Assembly (NCBI RefSeq): GCF_015476655.1
Contig: NZ_JABFHF010000024.1
Span: 1-64,000, forward strand
Origin: Aquiflexum lacus
GTDB taxonomy: Bacteria; Bacteroidota; Bacteroidia; Cytophagales; Cyclobacteriaceae
Length of the DNA stretch: 64,000 bases
Direction: 5' to 3'
Shown here: piece after piece, positions 45,101 to 52,727 of the stretch
How positions within the stretch are numbered: position 1 is the first letter of the stretch
How the letters are laid out: each line of letters opens with the position of its first letter
Position numbers and translations under genes: made by a program
The notes under the pieces: model-generated
Told to the model about the DNA's origin: nothing
The model's database searches: none
The model's input: only the letters and a program-made list of their open reading frames with translations

Positions 45101-45286
45101 ATGGAAACATTAATGACATATGCAATTGGAATCGGGGCGATAGTCGTCATGATGCTCGCTTGGGTCTGGGTTCAATCCCGGTGGAGGGATACCTTTTCGG
45201 AAAACATTTCCGATGAGGATGTCCTTGCTGAAAGAAGAAGCTGTGGCAACTGTGGTTGTGTGAAAGTGTGCAAAAAGGAAAAATAG
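45101..45286 (+). CDS. NqrM-like small Cys-rich membrane protein
   Basis: A 61-residue protein 12 bp after rnfA. It has one membrane helix (YAIGIGAIVVMMLAWVWV), a short acidic linker and a Cys-rich tail SCGNCGCVKVCKKEK with four Cys. The layout is that of NqrM, the maturation factor needed for the Na+-pumping NADH:quinone reductase and thought to deliver iron to the NqrD/NqrE centre. RnfA/RnfE are homologues of NqrE/NqrD, so a role as an Rnf maturation factor fits well. This is inference from architecture and position; the sequence is short. Confidence 0.65.
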   Translation: METLMTYAIGIGAIVVMMLAWVWVQSRWRDTFSENISDEDVLAERRSCGNCGCVKVCKKEK

Positions 45287-45293
45287 TACACAA

Positions 45294-45327
45294 TCTCCCG
45301 TCTCCCGTCTTCGGTCTCCCGTCTTCC
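45294..45327. repeat. CTCCCGTCT short tandem repeats
   Basis: CTCCCGTCT units repeat with CTTCGGT between rnfA/nqrM-like and the reductase gene. On the other strand they read as GGAGAC/GAAGACGG, like the tract at 46236-46323. Confidence 0.55.
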
Positions 45328-45374
45328 AACCAGAATACTTAAAAATATAACACTAACATCTAAATAGCACAACA

Positions 45375-46232
45375 ATGTCCTATCTATCAGACCTCAATAC
45401 AAAGCAGCAATACAAGGCCAAGGTGAAAAAATCAGAGCGCCTTACCCCTGCCAATACCGAAGAAATACGCGAGATTGTACTTGAAGTCGGTAGCCCTGAT
45501 TTCAAGGTTAAGGTGGACCAAAGTTTTGGTGTCCTCATGGAACATAAAAGTGAATTTGGTAACGAGTTTCACCATCGCCTCTACAGCGTGGCCGATCTAC
45601 CTGAAACCAAAAACGGCAATGCCAATATCACCATGTTGGTCAAGCGCTGTTCCTATGTGGATGATTTCAGCGGGGAACTGTATCATGGTGTGAGTTCAAA
45701 CTACCTCTGCGACCGCCAAGTCGGAGATGAGATTACCATCACAGGACCCTTTGAATTGCCATTTAAAGTTCCTGCCGATAAAAATTCCAACCTGATATTG
45801 ATAGGCATGGGAACAGGCATTGCTCCTTTCCGTGCTTTCGTCAAGCATATCTACAGCGAGGTAGGAGACTGGAAAGGAAAAATCAGGTTGTTTTATGGTG
45901 CCAAAAGCGGTTTGGAACTCCTGTACCTCAACGACAAAGACGGTGACCTGACGAGTTATTACGATGAAGCGACATTCGAAGCCTTCTCTGCTTTGAGTCC
46001 CCGCCCCCATTGGGAAGATCCGATTTCTTTGGATGCTGCCATTGAGGAAAGGGCAGAGGAAATTCTGGAGCTGCTGAACTATTCCAACACCTACATCTAC
46101 ATTGCAGGCTATGAAAAAGTAAAGGAAAACCTCAACAAGGCCTTTATCAACATCATGGGTTCCAAAGAAAAATGGGACAACCGAAAAGCGGAATTGATTG
46201 CGGGGAAGAAGTGGGCGGAGGTGATTTATTGA
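45375..46232 (+). CDS. FAD-binding ferredoxin-NAD(P) reductase-like protein
   Basis: A 285-residue soluble flavoprotein of the plant-type ferredoxin-NADP reductase superfamily. The FAD motif is HRLYSVAD (RxYS), followed by VSSNYLCDRQVGDEITITGP; the NAD(P) site is LILIGMGTGIAPFRAF, and the C-terminal part has YIYIAGYEKVKENL. There is no signal or membrane helix. Lying between rnfA and rnfB, it could exchange electrons between ferredoxin and NAD(P)H in addition to Rnf; the exact partners are inference. Confidence 0.8.
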   Translation: MSYLSDLNTKQQYKAKVKKSERLTPANTEEIREIVLEVGSPDFKVKVDQSFGVLMEHKSEFGNEFHHRLYSVADLPETKNGNANITMLVKRCSYVDDFSGELYHGVSSNYLCDRQVGDEITITGPFELPFKVPADKNSNLILIGMGTGIAPFRAFVKHIYSEVGDWKGKIRLFYGAKSGLELLYLNDKDGDLTSYYDEATFEAFSALSPRPHWEDPISLDAAIEERAEEILELLNYSNTYIYIAGYEKVKENLNKAFINIMGSKEKWDNRKAELIAGKKWAEVIY

Positions 46233-46235
46233 GAA

Positions 46236-46513
46236 AGACCGATGTTAGATGACCGATGACCGATGTCTGATGTCGGATGACCGAAGTTAATTTGACGGAA
46301 GACAGAAGACAGGAGACGGAAGCTAGCTACAAAAATGGGTTGAAAATAGCGTGCGTCATTCTGAACGAGCTTTGATAAAGTTTGAAATTGAAAACCAACT
46401 CTATAGCGAAGTGAAGAATCTCTATTGATGGAAAAAGTGTCATGTTAAATCAATTGAAGGACAGATGCAAATAATAACGCAACATCCGTCATCGGTCACC
46501 CGACATCGGACAT
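46236..46513. repeat. inverted CCGATGTC minisatellite tracts
   Basis: Tract 46236-46290 is built of GATGACCGATG/ATGTCGGATG units, followed by GACGGAAGACAGAAGACAGG up to 46323. Tract 46482-46513 (CATCCGTCATCGGTCACC, CGACATCGGACAT) is an inverted version of the first. The pair fills most of the 321 bp between the reductase and rnfB. There is no gene there. Confidence 0.65.
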
Positions 46514-46553
46514 TAAAAATATCGAATAACGAAGTGAAAAAACAAGGCTCCCC

Positions 46554-47417
46554 ATGACAATACTAATCGCTTTACTTGCCCTTGGCGGACTGACGCTTCT
46601 CTTGGCATTGATGCTGATCATTGCCAATAAGAAACTCTATGTCTATGAAGATCCGAGGATTGATGTGGTGGAGGGAATGCTTCCCCATGCTAACTGCGGT
46701 GCCTGTGGCTATCCCGGTTGCAGGCCTTTTGCGGAAGCCTTGGTCAATGGGGAAATGTTGCCCGGTAAATGTACCGTGAGCAGTGAAGAAGGTAGGAAAG
46801 AAATCGCTTCGTATTTGGGAGTGGATGCAGGTTCTGAAGAAAAAAGGGTGGCGCGACTTGCCTGTGCGGGCGGGATTAATGTGGCTATTAACCGCGCAAA
46901 CTATGAAGGAATGAGCAGTTGTAGGGGGGCGGCATTGATTTCAGGTGGGGGCAAAGGTTGTTCTTGGGGTTGTTTGGGGCATGGAGACTGTGAGGTAGTC
47001 TGTGATTTTGATGCCATCAGTATGAACGCCTTTGGTATTCCTGTTGTCGATGAGGCAAAATGCACCGCCTGTGGGGATTGTGTCGAGGTTTGTCCCAAAG
47101 ATCTTTTCTCCATTCATCCCATAAGCCACAGATTATGGGTGGCTTGCAAAAGTCTTGAAGCAGGTGATGGGGTATTGGAGGATTGTGAGGTAGGTTGCAC
47201 CGCCTGTGGCAAATGCGCTATGGATGCCCCAAATATGATTACCATGATCCATAATCTGCCTGTCATCGACTATTCCAAAAACCACCAAACCCAGGTACCT
47301 ATCCAAAGATGCCCCACAGGTGCGATTGTGTGGATAGATGAAAAACATGGTGTGATCAAAGGTGCTGAGGCCAAAAAAATTATTAGGAAAGGGAAGTTGA
47401 AAATGGGGGAAAGTTGA
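46554..47417 (+). CDS. rnfB: Rnf complex subunit B
   Basis: A 287-residue subunit with an N-terminal helix (LIALLALGGLTLLLALMLII). The RnfB-specific cluster domain is NCGACGYPGCRPFAEALVNG with a later Cys pair, and ferredoxin-like motifs are CLGHGDCEVVCDFDA, CTACGDCVEVCP and CTACGKCAMDAPN ... RCPTGAI. It accepts electrons from ferredoxin and passes them to the pump. It is separated from the other rnf genes by the reductase and a 321 bp repeat-filled gap, which is unusual. A decayed copy of its 3' part lies at 48025-48165. Confidence 0.95.
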   Translation: MTILIALLALGGLTLLLALMLIIANKKLYVYEDPRIDVVEGMLPHANCGACGYPGCRPFAEALVNGEMLPGKCTVSSEEGRKEIASYLGVDAGSEEKRVARLACAGGINVAINRANYEGMSSCRGAALISGGGKGCSWGCLGHGDCEVVCDFDAISMNAFGIPVVDEAKCTACGDCVEVCPKDLFSIHPISHRLWVACKSLEAGDGVLEDCEVGCTACGKCAMDAPNMITMIHNLPVIDYSKNHQTQVPIQRCPTGAIVWIDEKHGVIKGAEAKKIIRKGKLKMGES

Positions 47418-47449
47418 GTTTTTACCATGGTCTTGGCGGTATGGTCAGC

Positions 47450-47564
47450 GTGCCAAGGTCAGGGTCTTCACTGACCAATTTCACTAACCCCTTGTGCCAA
47501 GGTCACTGTCTTTACTGACCATTCCCTATTTGACCTCTTCGCCAAAGTCAGTCTCCGCAGACTA
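47450..47564. repeat. three diverged GCCAAGGTCA hairpin repeats
   Basis: Units GTGCCAAGGTCAGGGTCTTC (47450-47477, ending ACTGACCA), GTGCCAAGGTCACTGTCTTT (47494-47521) and GCCAAAGTCAGTCTCCGCAG (47539-47564) are spaced 44-45 bp. The first two can form GGTCA/TGACC hairpins. No gene is apparent in the rest of the 47418-47771 gap. Confidence 0.6.
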
Positions 47565-47771
47565 TTTTTACAAACCCAGTCGTAAATCTTGTTTTCAGTT
47601 GGTAAGCAATCCTTACTAACTGCAAAAGATTGGAAAAACTTACATCAACCAAAAAACTTAGTATTAATTCTTGATAATTAGTTTTTTTCGCTACTTTCTG
47701 ATAAACTTCACTAAAGTGAGAGTTTTAAATCCTTGTAATTCAAACTTTTGAGAGAACAATAGGTTAATGGT

Positions 47772-48017
47772 TTGATTCGATGGTTTAATAATTTGTTTTC
47801 TCACCGCATGCTTGATTACATCCTTGCTCATCCGCTGTATATTCCATTTATTATACTGAATATATTTATCATTTATAAGGTGTTTAAAATTTATGTATGT
47901 AAGGATCAAGACAATAATGATGATGAAGATGGGGGGATTCCCGAAAATGATGATCCGGTTTTGGACTTGCCGCCGGGTGTCTCACCTCCGGTTGAAACAT
48001 CAAGTGTAAAGGATTAA
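47772..48017 (+). CDS. small single-helix membrane protein with acidic tail
   Basis: An 81-residue protein; the internal Met at 47808 (MLDYILAHPLYIPFIILNIF) is an equally likely start. There is one membrane helix (about 20-42) followed by a very acidic, proline-rich C-terminus (DNNDDEDGGIPENDDPVLDL). No family is recognised. The compositional contrast between helix and tail supports real coding sequence. It lies between rnfB and the rnfB relic. Confidence 0.5.
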   Translation: MIRWFNNLFSHRMLDYILAHPLYIPFIILNIFIIYKVFKIYVCKDQDNNDDEDGGIPENDDPVLDLPPGVSPPVETSSVKD

Positions 48018-48024
48018 GTTTTAA

Positions 48025-48165
48025 GTTTGGAAGCAGGAGATGGGTTAGAGGAAGACTTTGAGGTAGGTTTTATCGTATCCGTCCGACAATCCCGACACGG
48101 GGATTGTCAGACGGATACCTTCCCATTTACCAAGCCTTTAGCCTATTATTCCAAAAACTCAGATT
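48025..48165 (+). pseudogene. decayed copy of the rnfB 3' region
   Basis: The frame AGTTTGGAAGCAGGAGATGG onward reads SLEAGDGLEEDFEVG, matching SLEAGDGVLEDCEVG of rnfB with synonymous changes (roughly three quarters of bases identical). Further on, TATTCCAAAAAC (48147-48158) repeats the YSKN segment of rnfB at nearly the same distance (83 versus 80 bp from the TAGGTT anchor). Between them the original cluster motif is replaced by a 44-bp palindrome. I read it as a remnant of a duplicated rnfB. Confidence 0.55.
48075..48118. repeat. 44-bp palindromic element
   Basis: GTATCCGTCCGACAATCCC (48075-48093) pairs with 48100-48118 with one mismatch around a 6-base loop. It interrupts the rnfB-like relic and resembles a REP-type hairpin. 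Confidence 0.6.
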
Positions 48166-48240
48166 GAATCCAAATTGCAAAGCACCTGATCAACATCATT
48201 TTTTTCCATCCGGCAACGAAAAAGCAATAATCGCATCACC

Positions 48241-50316
48241 TTAGGGCGTTCCCATTCGATTACCTCCACCCGCTGCGATGACGACATATTGTTTTCCATC
48301 CACTTCATATACGGAGGGGACAGCATATCCTCCGGCGGGGAGTTTGTAAGACCACAGTTTTTTTCCGCTGTTAGCATCAAAAGCACGGAAAAGCTCATCC
48401 GCTGTTGCTCCTACGAATACCAATCCACCCGCCGTGGCTACGCATCCACCATAATTCATCGTACCGGTATCTTCCAATATTCCTTTTTGGCGCAATGCGG
48501 GATAGTATCCCAGCGGGACTTTCCATTTAACCGAAAACGTTGCAAGATCTACTGCTGTCAAAGTGCCCCAAGGAGCCTTGTTGGCAGGAAATCCATCTTG
48601 GTCGGTGAAAATCCGGAATCCTTGAAGTACGTATTTATCCAATCCGATCTTTGGGGTTTCAGGGGATAGTTTCTCGGTTTTTCCTTCCAGTAAATAAGCA
48701 GCCAATTTCTCGAGTTCAGCCTCTGTGAACTGAGGAAAAGCCGGCATCACTCCTTTTCCTTTACTCAGGATTTGAATGATTTGGGATTTGTCCAGCCTGT
48801 TTTCAATCCCTGTCAATGCAGGGAAAGAACCCGTCACACCTTGCTTTTCTGCGCCATGACAATTAGAGCAATTGGTCATATACAGTCCATAGCCGCTTAA
48901 AGATTCTTGTGGTGATTTTCCTTCTGAATCCACTTTGGCCAGTTGTAGGATCATGGGGATCTCGTTTAGGTTGAGATACATCATATTGTTTTTGGAATCG
49001 TAGGATGCACCGCCCCAAAGCGCACCCCCTCTAGGTCCTGGGAAAGCTATGCTTCCTTCCATACTCGGAGGTGTGTAAATTCCCTCATTCCGATACTTGG
49101 CCAGTTCCTTTCGGGCAAATTGATTGGATTCCGGGGAAATGTCAGTCAATTTTTCAGGATCCAATCCCATAGTGACCAAAGGGATTCCCTGATTCAGTTT
49201 TTGCGTGGGATGAGCTAATTCTCCAGGGACATTAGATCCGGGAACCGGAGATTCTTCAGAAGAAAGAAGTGTCTCCCCGGTATTTCTGTCCAGGATGATC
49301 AGTTCTCCCATTTTGGTGGGCTGCGCCAGGGCCTCTTTCCAACCCCCTTCCCAAGGGATGGAAATCAAGGTCGGGGCACAGGGAAGGTCAACATCCCATA
49401 AATCGTGGTGGACGGTCTGATAGTGCCAGATTTTCTCCCCTGAGGCTGCATTCAGTGCAATGATGGAATTGGCATAGAGATTTTCGCCCAGCCGATTGGC
49501 ACCATAGAAATCATATACCGCCGAACCTGTGGAAACAAATACCCAACCCTTATTTTCATCCAGACTCATTCCTGCCCAGTTGTTTGCCCCACCGTAATTT
49601 TCTCCTGCTATCCAATTCCAAGTGTCATGACCAAACTGATTTTCTTGGGGGATCGTGTGGAAAATCCAGGCAAATTCACCGGTCTTGGCATTGAATGCCC
49701 TGACGTGTCCCGGTGCCGCGGTGTAACCCTCTCCTGTGGTAGAACCTACGATGATCAGATCTTGGTAAATGATTCCGGGCGTAGACAATCCTATAGAAAG
49801 GCTTTCCGGATCCATTCCCATGTTTTCCCGTAAGTCAATTTTGCCCTGATTTCCGAAATCAGCCTGCAATTTTCCGGTTTGGGCATTTACTGCATACAAA
49901 TAGCTCCCCGCCGGTAAAAAGAGGGTTTCTTTCTCCCCGTCTTTGAAGTAGGTTACCCCTCGGTTGACACCCACTGCCGTTTCACCGGCAAAAGGATCAA
50001 ATCTCCAAAGTTCCTTCCCTGTCGCAGCATCCAAGGCGATCAATGCGAGGGCAGGAGAGGTGATGTACATCGTCCTGCCGATGATGATCGGATTGCATTC
50101 GATGGTGGTTTTCTCTCCGCTGTCCCCGGTGTTAAAAATCCATGCCGGCTCAAGCAAATGAATATTCTTCACATTGATCTGATCCAATTCAGAGAATTGG
50201 GCGGCATCTTTTCCGCCACGATAAACCGTCCATTCACCATGGGAAGTATCTTTTTTATTGCCACAGGCAAAAGAAACCAAAAAAAATACGACATAAATCC
50301 ATGATTTTATATACAT
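48241..50316 (-). CDS. PQQ-dependent dehydrogenase with cytochrome c domain, lipoprotein
   Basis: A 691-residue quinoprotein. The start at 50316 places a lipoprotein signal at the N-terminus (YVVFFLVSFAC). The eight-bladed PQQ propeller repeats follow (ALDAATGKELWRFDPFAG, YAVNAQTGKL, FNAKTGEFAWIFHTIP, ALNAASGEKIWHYQTVHHDLWDVDLP, AFDANSGKKLWSYKLP). A cytochrome c domain with CSNCH and MPAFPQFTEAELEKLAAYL is inserted before the last blades. It resembles membrane glucose/alcohol dehydrogenases of this fused type, oxidising sugars or alcohols in the periplasm and feeding the respiratory chain. The substrate is not determined. Confidence 0.85.
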   Translation of the reverse strand: MYIKSWIYVVFFLVSFACGNKKDTSHGEWTVYRGGKDAAQFSELDQINVKNIHLLEPAWIFNTGDSGEKTTIECNPIIIGRTMYITSPALALIALDAATGKELWRFDPFAGETAVGVNRGVTYFKDGEKETLFLPAGSYLYAVNAQTGKLQADFGNQGKIDLRENMGMDPESLSIGLSTPGIIYQDLIIVGSTTGEGYTAAPGHVRAFNAKTGEFAWIFHTIPQENQFGHDTWNWIAGENYGGANNWAGMSLDENKGWVFVSTGSAVYDFYGANRLGENLYANSIIALNAASGEKIWHYQTVHHDLWDVDLPCAPTLISIPWEGGWKEALAQPTKMGELIILDRNTGETLLSSEESPVPGSNVPGELAHPTQKLNQGIPLVTMGLDPEKLTDISPESNQFARKELAKYRNEGIYTPPSMEGSIAFPGPRGGALWGGASYDSKNNMMYLNLNEIPMILQLAKVDSEGKSPQESLSGYGLYMTNCSNCHGAEKQGVTGSFPALTGIENRLDKSQIIQILSKGKGVMPAFPQFTEAELEKLAAYLLEGKTEKLSPETPKIGLDKYVLQGFRIFTDQDGFPANKAPWGTLTAVDLATFSVKWKVPLGYYPALRQKGILEDTGTMNYGGCVATAGGLVFVGATADELFRAFDANSGKKLWSYKLPAGGYAVPSVYEVDGKQYVVIAAGGGNRMGTP

Positions 50317-50514
50317 AGGAAACAGGGTAATAACTTGACATGAATAGCGTTTGTGATCAGGAAACATAGCTGTGGAAGTTTTAGGTTAATCAAAGTTCCT
50401 TCCCTTGTTTGGATGCCATTGTCAAACTCCCTGATACATGTTAACAATATCGCGAGACGGACTGGTAAAACAAAAGCCGTTGTGATATTGGCGGTATAAC
50501 TTCCTTTTTTAAAA

Positions 50515-50555
50515 ACGAAATAAAAGAATATTGATTCGAATATTTCGTATGTTTG
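50515..50555 (+). promoter_or_regulatory. promoter with 8-bp inverted repeat upstream of the toxin-antitoxin pair
   Basis: ACGAAATA (50515-50522) and its complement TATTTCGT (50541-50548) flank a TTCGAA core. They run into TATGTTTG (50548-50555), a good -7 box. The first in-frame ATG after it is 50576. The arrangement suits autoregulation by the antitoxin and argues for that start. Confidence 0.55.
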
Positions 50556-50575
50556 CTACAACAAAGCAGATTAAT

Positions 50576-51031
50576 ATGAACAATATTGAGAACATAGAAA
50601 GGCCTTCCAAGGAAGAACAAAAAGCAGCCATGGTGTCTTATGACGCCTTAGCCGCGGCATTAGATCAAATTCAATCTGAATACCCTGAAATTGAAATCGA
50701 AGAGAATAACGAGAGAATTAAGATTCCTTTGAAAGCACTGCAACTATTAGCTAAAATTCTGAAGGAAACCAGCCAAGGTAAACCGGTATCTATAGTTCCG
50801 ATTGCTACCGAAATTACTACTCAAGCAGCTGCTGAACTTATTGGGTGTTCAAGACCACATTTGGTAAAACTATTGGAGAATGGTGAAATCAATTTCACTA
50901 AGATTGGTAAGCATAGAAGAATTAAATACCAAGATGTAATTGATTACAAAAGGAAAATGAAAGCAGAACAACGGAGGCTGCTCATAGAAATCATGAAAAC
51001 GGACGAAGAAGCTGGTTTATATGATTCATAG
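50576..51031 (+). CDS. HTH (excisionase-type) antitoxin
   Basis: A 151-residue protein started at 50576 because the promoter overlaps the earlier Met. The N-terminal helix-rich half (YDALAAALDQIQSEYPEIEI) is followed by an excisionase-like winged HTH (TTQAAAELIGCSRPHLVKLL, NFTKIGKHRRIKYQDVIDY). The same HTH type is used as an antitoxin with PIN-domain toxins. It overlaps the PIN gene by 11 bp, so the two are translated together. Confidence 0.8.
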   Translation: MNNIENIERPSKEEQKAAMVSYDALAAALDQIQSEYPEIEIEENNERIKIPLKALQLLAKILKETSQGKPVSIVPIATEITTQAAAELIGCSRPHLVKLLENGEINFTKIGKHRRIKYQDVIDYKRKMKAEQRRLLIEIMKTDEEAGLYDS

Positions 51032-51584
51032 TGTTCGGTTCACTTGCGTTCTTGATACCAATGTAATCTATCCGATTGATATCAGAGATCTCCTTTTTTG
51101 GTTTGCATCATATGACCTTTTCACCCCAAAATGGAGTAAGCACATATTTACAGAATGGGAAAATATAATGAAACGTAAGGGTATTCCTGATGAAGAGATA
51201 AAAAAGAGATTGAACAAAGCTCAGTGTGCCTTCCCAGATGCATTAGTTGATAATTATGAGGCACTTGTTAATTCTTTAGAATTGCCAGATGAAAAAGACA
51301 GACATGTATTAGCCGCTGCTATCAAAACGAATGCAAACATAATCGTAACTAACAACTTGAAAGACTTTCCTGCAGCGTATTTGGCAACCTTCGGCTTAAC
51401 AGCTAAGACTGCGGATGATTTTATAACTGATACCATTGATTTAAACCCTGATCTTGCAATGGAAGCTTTCAGAGCATTGGTATTAAATAGAACAAATCCC
51501 AATCTTGGTGAATTTGAGGTTTTGGATAGATTTCGCAAAAATGGACTGATTGATTCAGCAAACTACTTGCATGCTCTATTGTGA
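51021..51584 (+). CDS. PIN-domain toxin (VapC-like)
   Basis: A 187-residue PIN-domain ribonuclease candidate. The first acidic residue lies in VLDTNVIYP, Glu in FTEWENIMKRKG, and the later acidic pair in LPDEKDRHVLAAAI and VTNNLKDFP. This is the four-acid arrangement of Mg-dependent PIN RNases. It overlaps the HTH gene by 11 bp in the normal antitoxin-toxin order. The C-terminal 50 residues extend past the core domain. Confidence 0.85.
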   Translation: MIHSVRFTCVLDTNVIYPIDIRDLLFWFASYDLFTPKWSKHIFTEWENIMKRKGIPDEEIKKRLNKAQCAFPDALVDNYEALVNSLELPDEKDRHVLAAAIKTNANIIVTNNLKDFPAAYLATFGLTAKTADDFITDTIDLNPDLAMEAFRALVLNRTNPNLGEFEVLDRFRKNGLIDSANYLHALL

Positions 51585-51680
51585 ATTATTAAAAATTAAC
51601 CACACACTCAGGCTAAAAGTAGGCTGACAAACTTTCTAAATCGAAAGTAGTCGAAACAACTGAATATTAATCAAAACAAT

Positions 51681-51974
51681 ATGGAAAAGTTGGAAAATAT
51701 ACACCCAGGTGAAATTTTACTAGAGGAATTCTTGAAACCTATGGAGATTTCTGCATACCGTTTAGCGAAGGAAACATTTATTCCTCAAACGCGCATTTCA
51801 GAGATTATTAAGGGCAACAGAAGAATCACCGCTGATACGGCATTACGATTTGCCAAATTTTTCGGAACCAGTGCAAAGTTTTGGTTAGGATTACAAGATG
51901 ATTATGATCTCGAAGAAGAAAAAACTGTGAAGGAAAAAGAACTTAATGAAATTATACCCATAAACCCTGAATAA
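51681..51974 (+). CDS. higA: HigA-like antitoxin, orphan
   Basis: A 97-residue HTH protein of the HigA/VapI family. The start IHPGEILLEEFLKPMEIS is diagnostic, followed by AYRLAKETFIPQTRISEII, ADTALRFAKFFGTSAKFWLG and LQDDYDL. HigB, the RelE-like toxin normally just upstream, is absent: the 96 bp before it hold no gene. It follows the PIN toxin, and the AhpD-like gene starts 3 bp after it. Confidence 0.85.
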   Translation: MEKLENIHPGEILLEEFLKPMEISAYRLAKETFIPQTRISEIIKGNRRITADTALRFAKFFGTSAKFWLGLQDDYDLEEEKTVKEKELNEIIPINPE

Positions 51975-51977
51975 AAT

Positions 51978-52577
51978 ATGAAAAGACCTTTAGTACTCCC
52001 CTCAGCAGAAAAAGAAGATAAAGCCTTCCAGGATTTGATACAGTTTTTTAATGAAACATTGGGGTTTTGCCCTAACAGTGTAAAAACAATGTATCACAGA
52101 CCTTCCATTGCCTACGCTTTCATTGCACTCAACAAAGCAGTAATGGACAATAAAGGCAGGGTGACAAGTTCACTTAAAAGACTTATTGGATATATCAGCA
52201 GTAATGTTGCAGGATGCAGGTATTGCCAGGCGCATACCATAAGGGCTGCTGAGAGATATGGCGCAGATGAAGAAAAGCTGAAAAATATTTGGGAATTCAG
52301 AACACATCCTGCGTTTTCAGAACAAGAACGGGCTGCACTTGAATTCGCATTTGCCAGTTCAGTGATTCCAAATGCAGTGGATGATGCCGTTGCCGAAAAA
52401 CTCAGATTGTATTGGAATGAAGGTGAAATTGTGGAAATTCTTGGAGTGATTGCTCTTTTTGGATTTTTAAATCGATGGAATGATTCTATGGGTACAGAAC
52501 TTGAAAAGGAGGCAATAGCGTCGGGGGATAAACATTTAAAACAGAATGACTGGACTTTAGGGAAACATAAGTACTAA
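51978..52577 (+). CDS. AhpD-like carboxymuconolactone decarboxylase/peroxidase-related protein
   Basis: A 199-residue CMD-family protein. The catalytic CxxC with following His is GCRYCQAHTIRAAERYG near residues 75-90, in an all-helical context (RLIGYISSNVA, FSEQERAALEFAFA, IVEILGVIALFGFLNRWND). AhpD-like proteins reduce peroxides through a thiol pair. The gene starts 3 bp after higA, an odd partner for an antitoxin, so the two may simply share a promoter. Confidence 0.85.
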   Translation: MKRPLVLPSAEKEDKAFQDLIQFFNETLGFCPNSVKTMYHRPSIAYAFIALNKAVMDNKGRVTSSLKRLIGYISSNVAGCRYCQAHTIRAAERYGADEEKLKNIWEFRTHPAFSEQERAALEFAFASSVIPNAVDDAVAEKLRLYWNEGEIVEILGVIALFGFLNRWNDSMGTELEKEAIASGDKHLKQNDWTLGKHKY

Positions 52578-52642
52578 ACATTGTATGAACGTAGTGATGT
52601 CAGTAAATGATAATTCAATATAATTCTCGGTAGGAAACTGAA

Positions 52643-52668
52643 ATGTCCGGTACATCGGACATCGGACC
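52643..52668. repeat. CGGACATCGGAC short repeats
   Basis: ATGTCCGGTACATCGGACAT and GGACC form another copy of the CCGATGTC/CGGACATC tract seen at 46236-46513, in the gap between two genes. Confidence 0.45.
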
Positions 52669-52727
52669 TGTTTGTTGTAGAATATTGGGTTACTGGCAAA
52701 AATGCGGATAACCATTTACTAATAACC

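Noticed and set aside
40828-47417. Reading the locus as Na+-NQR
   Set aside because: The cluster-rich RnfB and RnfC subunits are present and NqrA and NqrF are absent, so this is Rnf; only the small Cys-rich protein resembles an Nqr factor.
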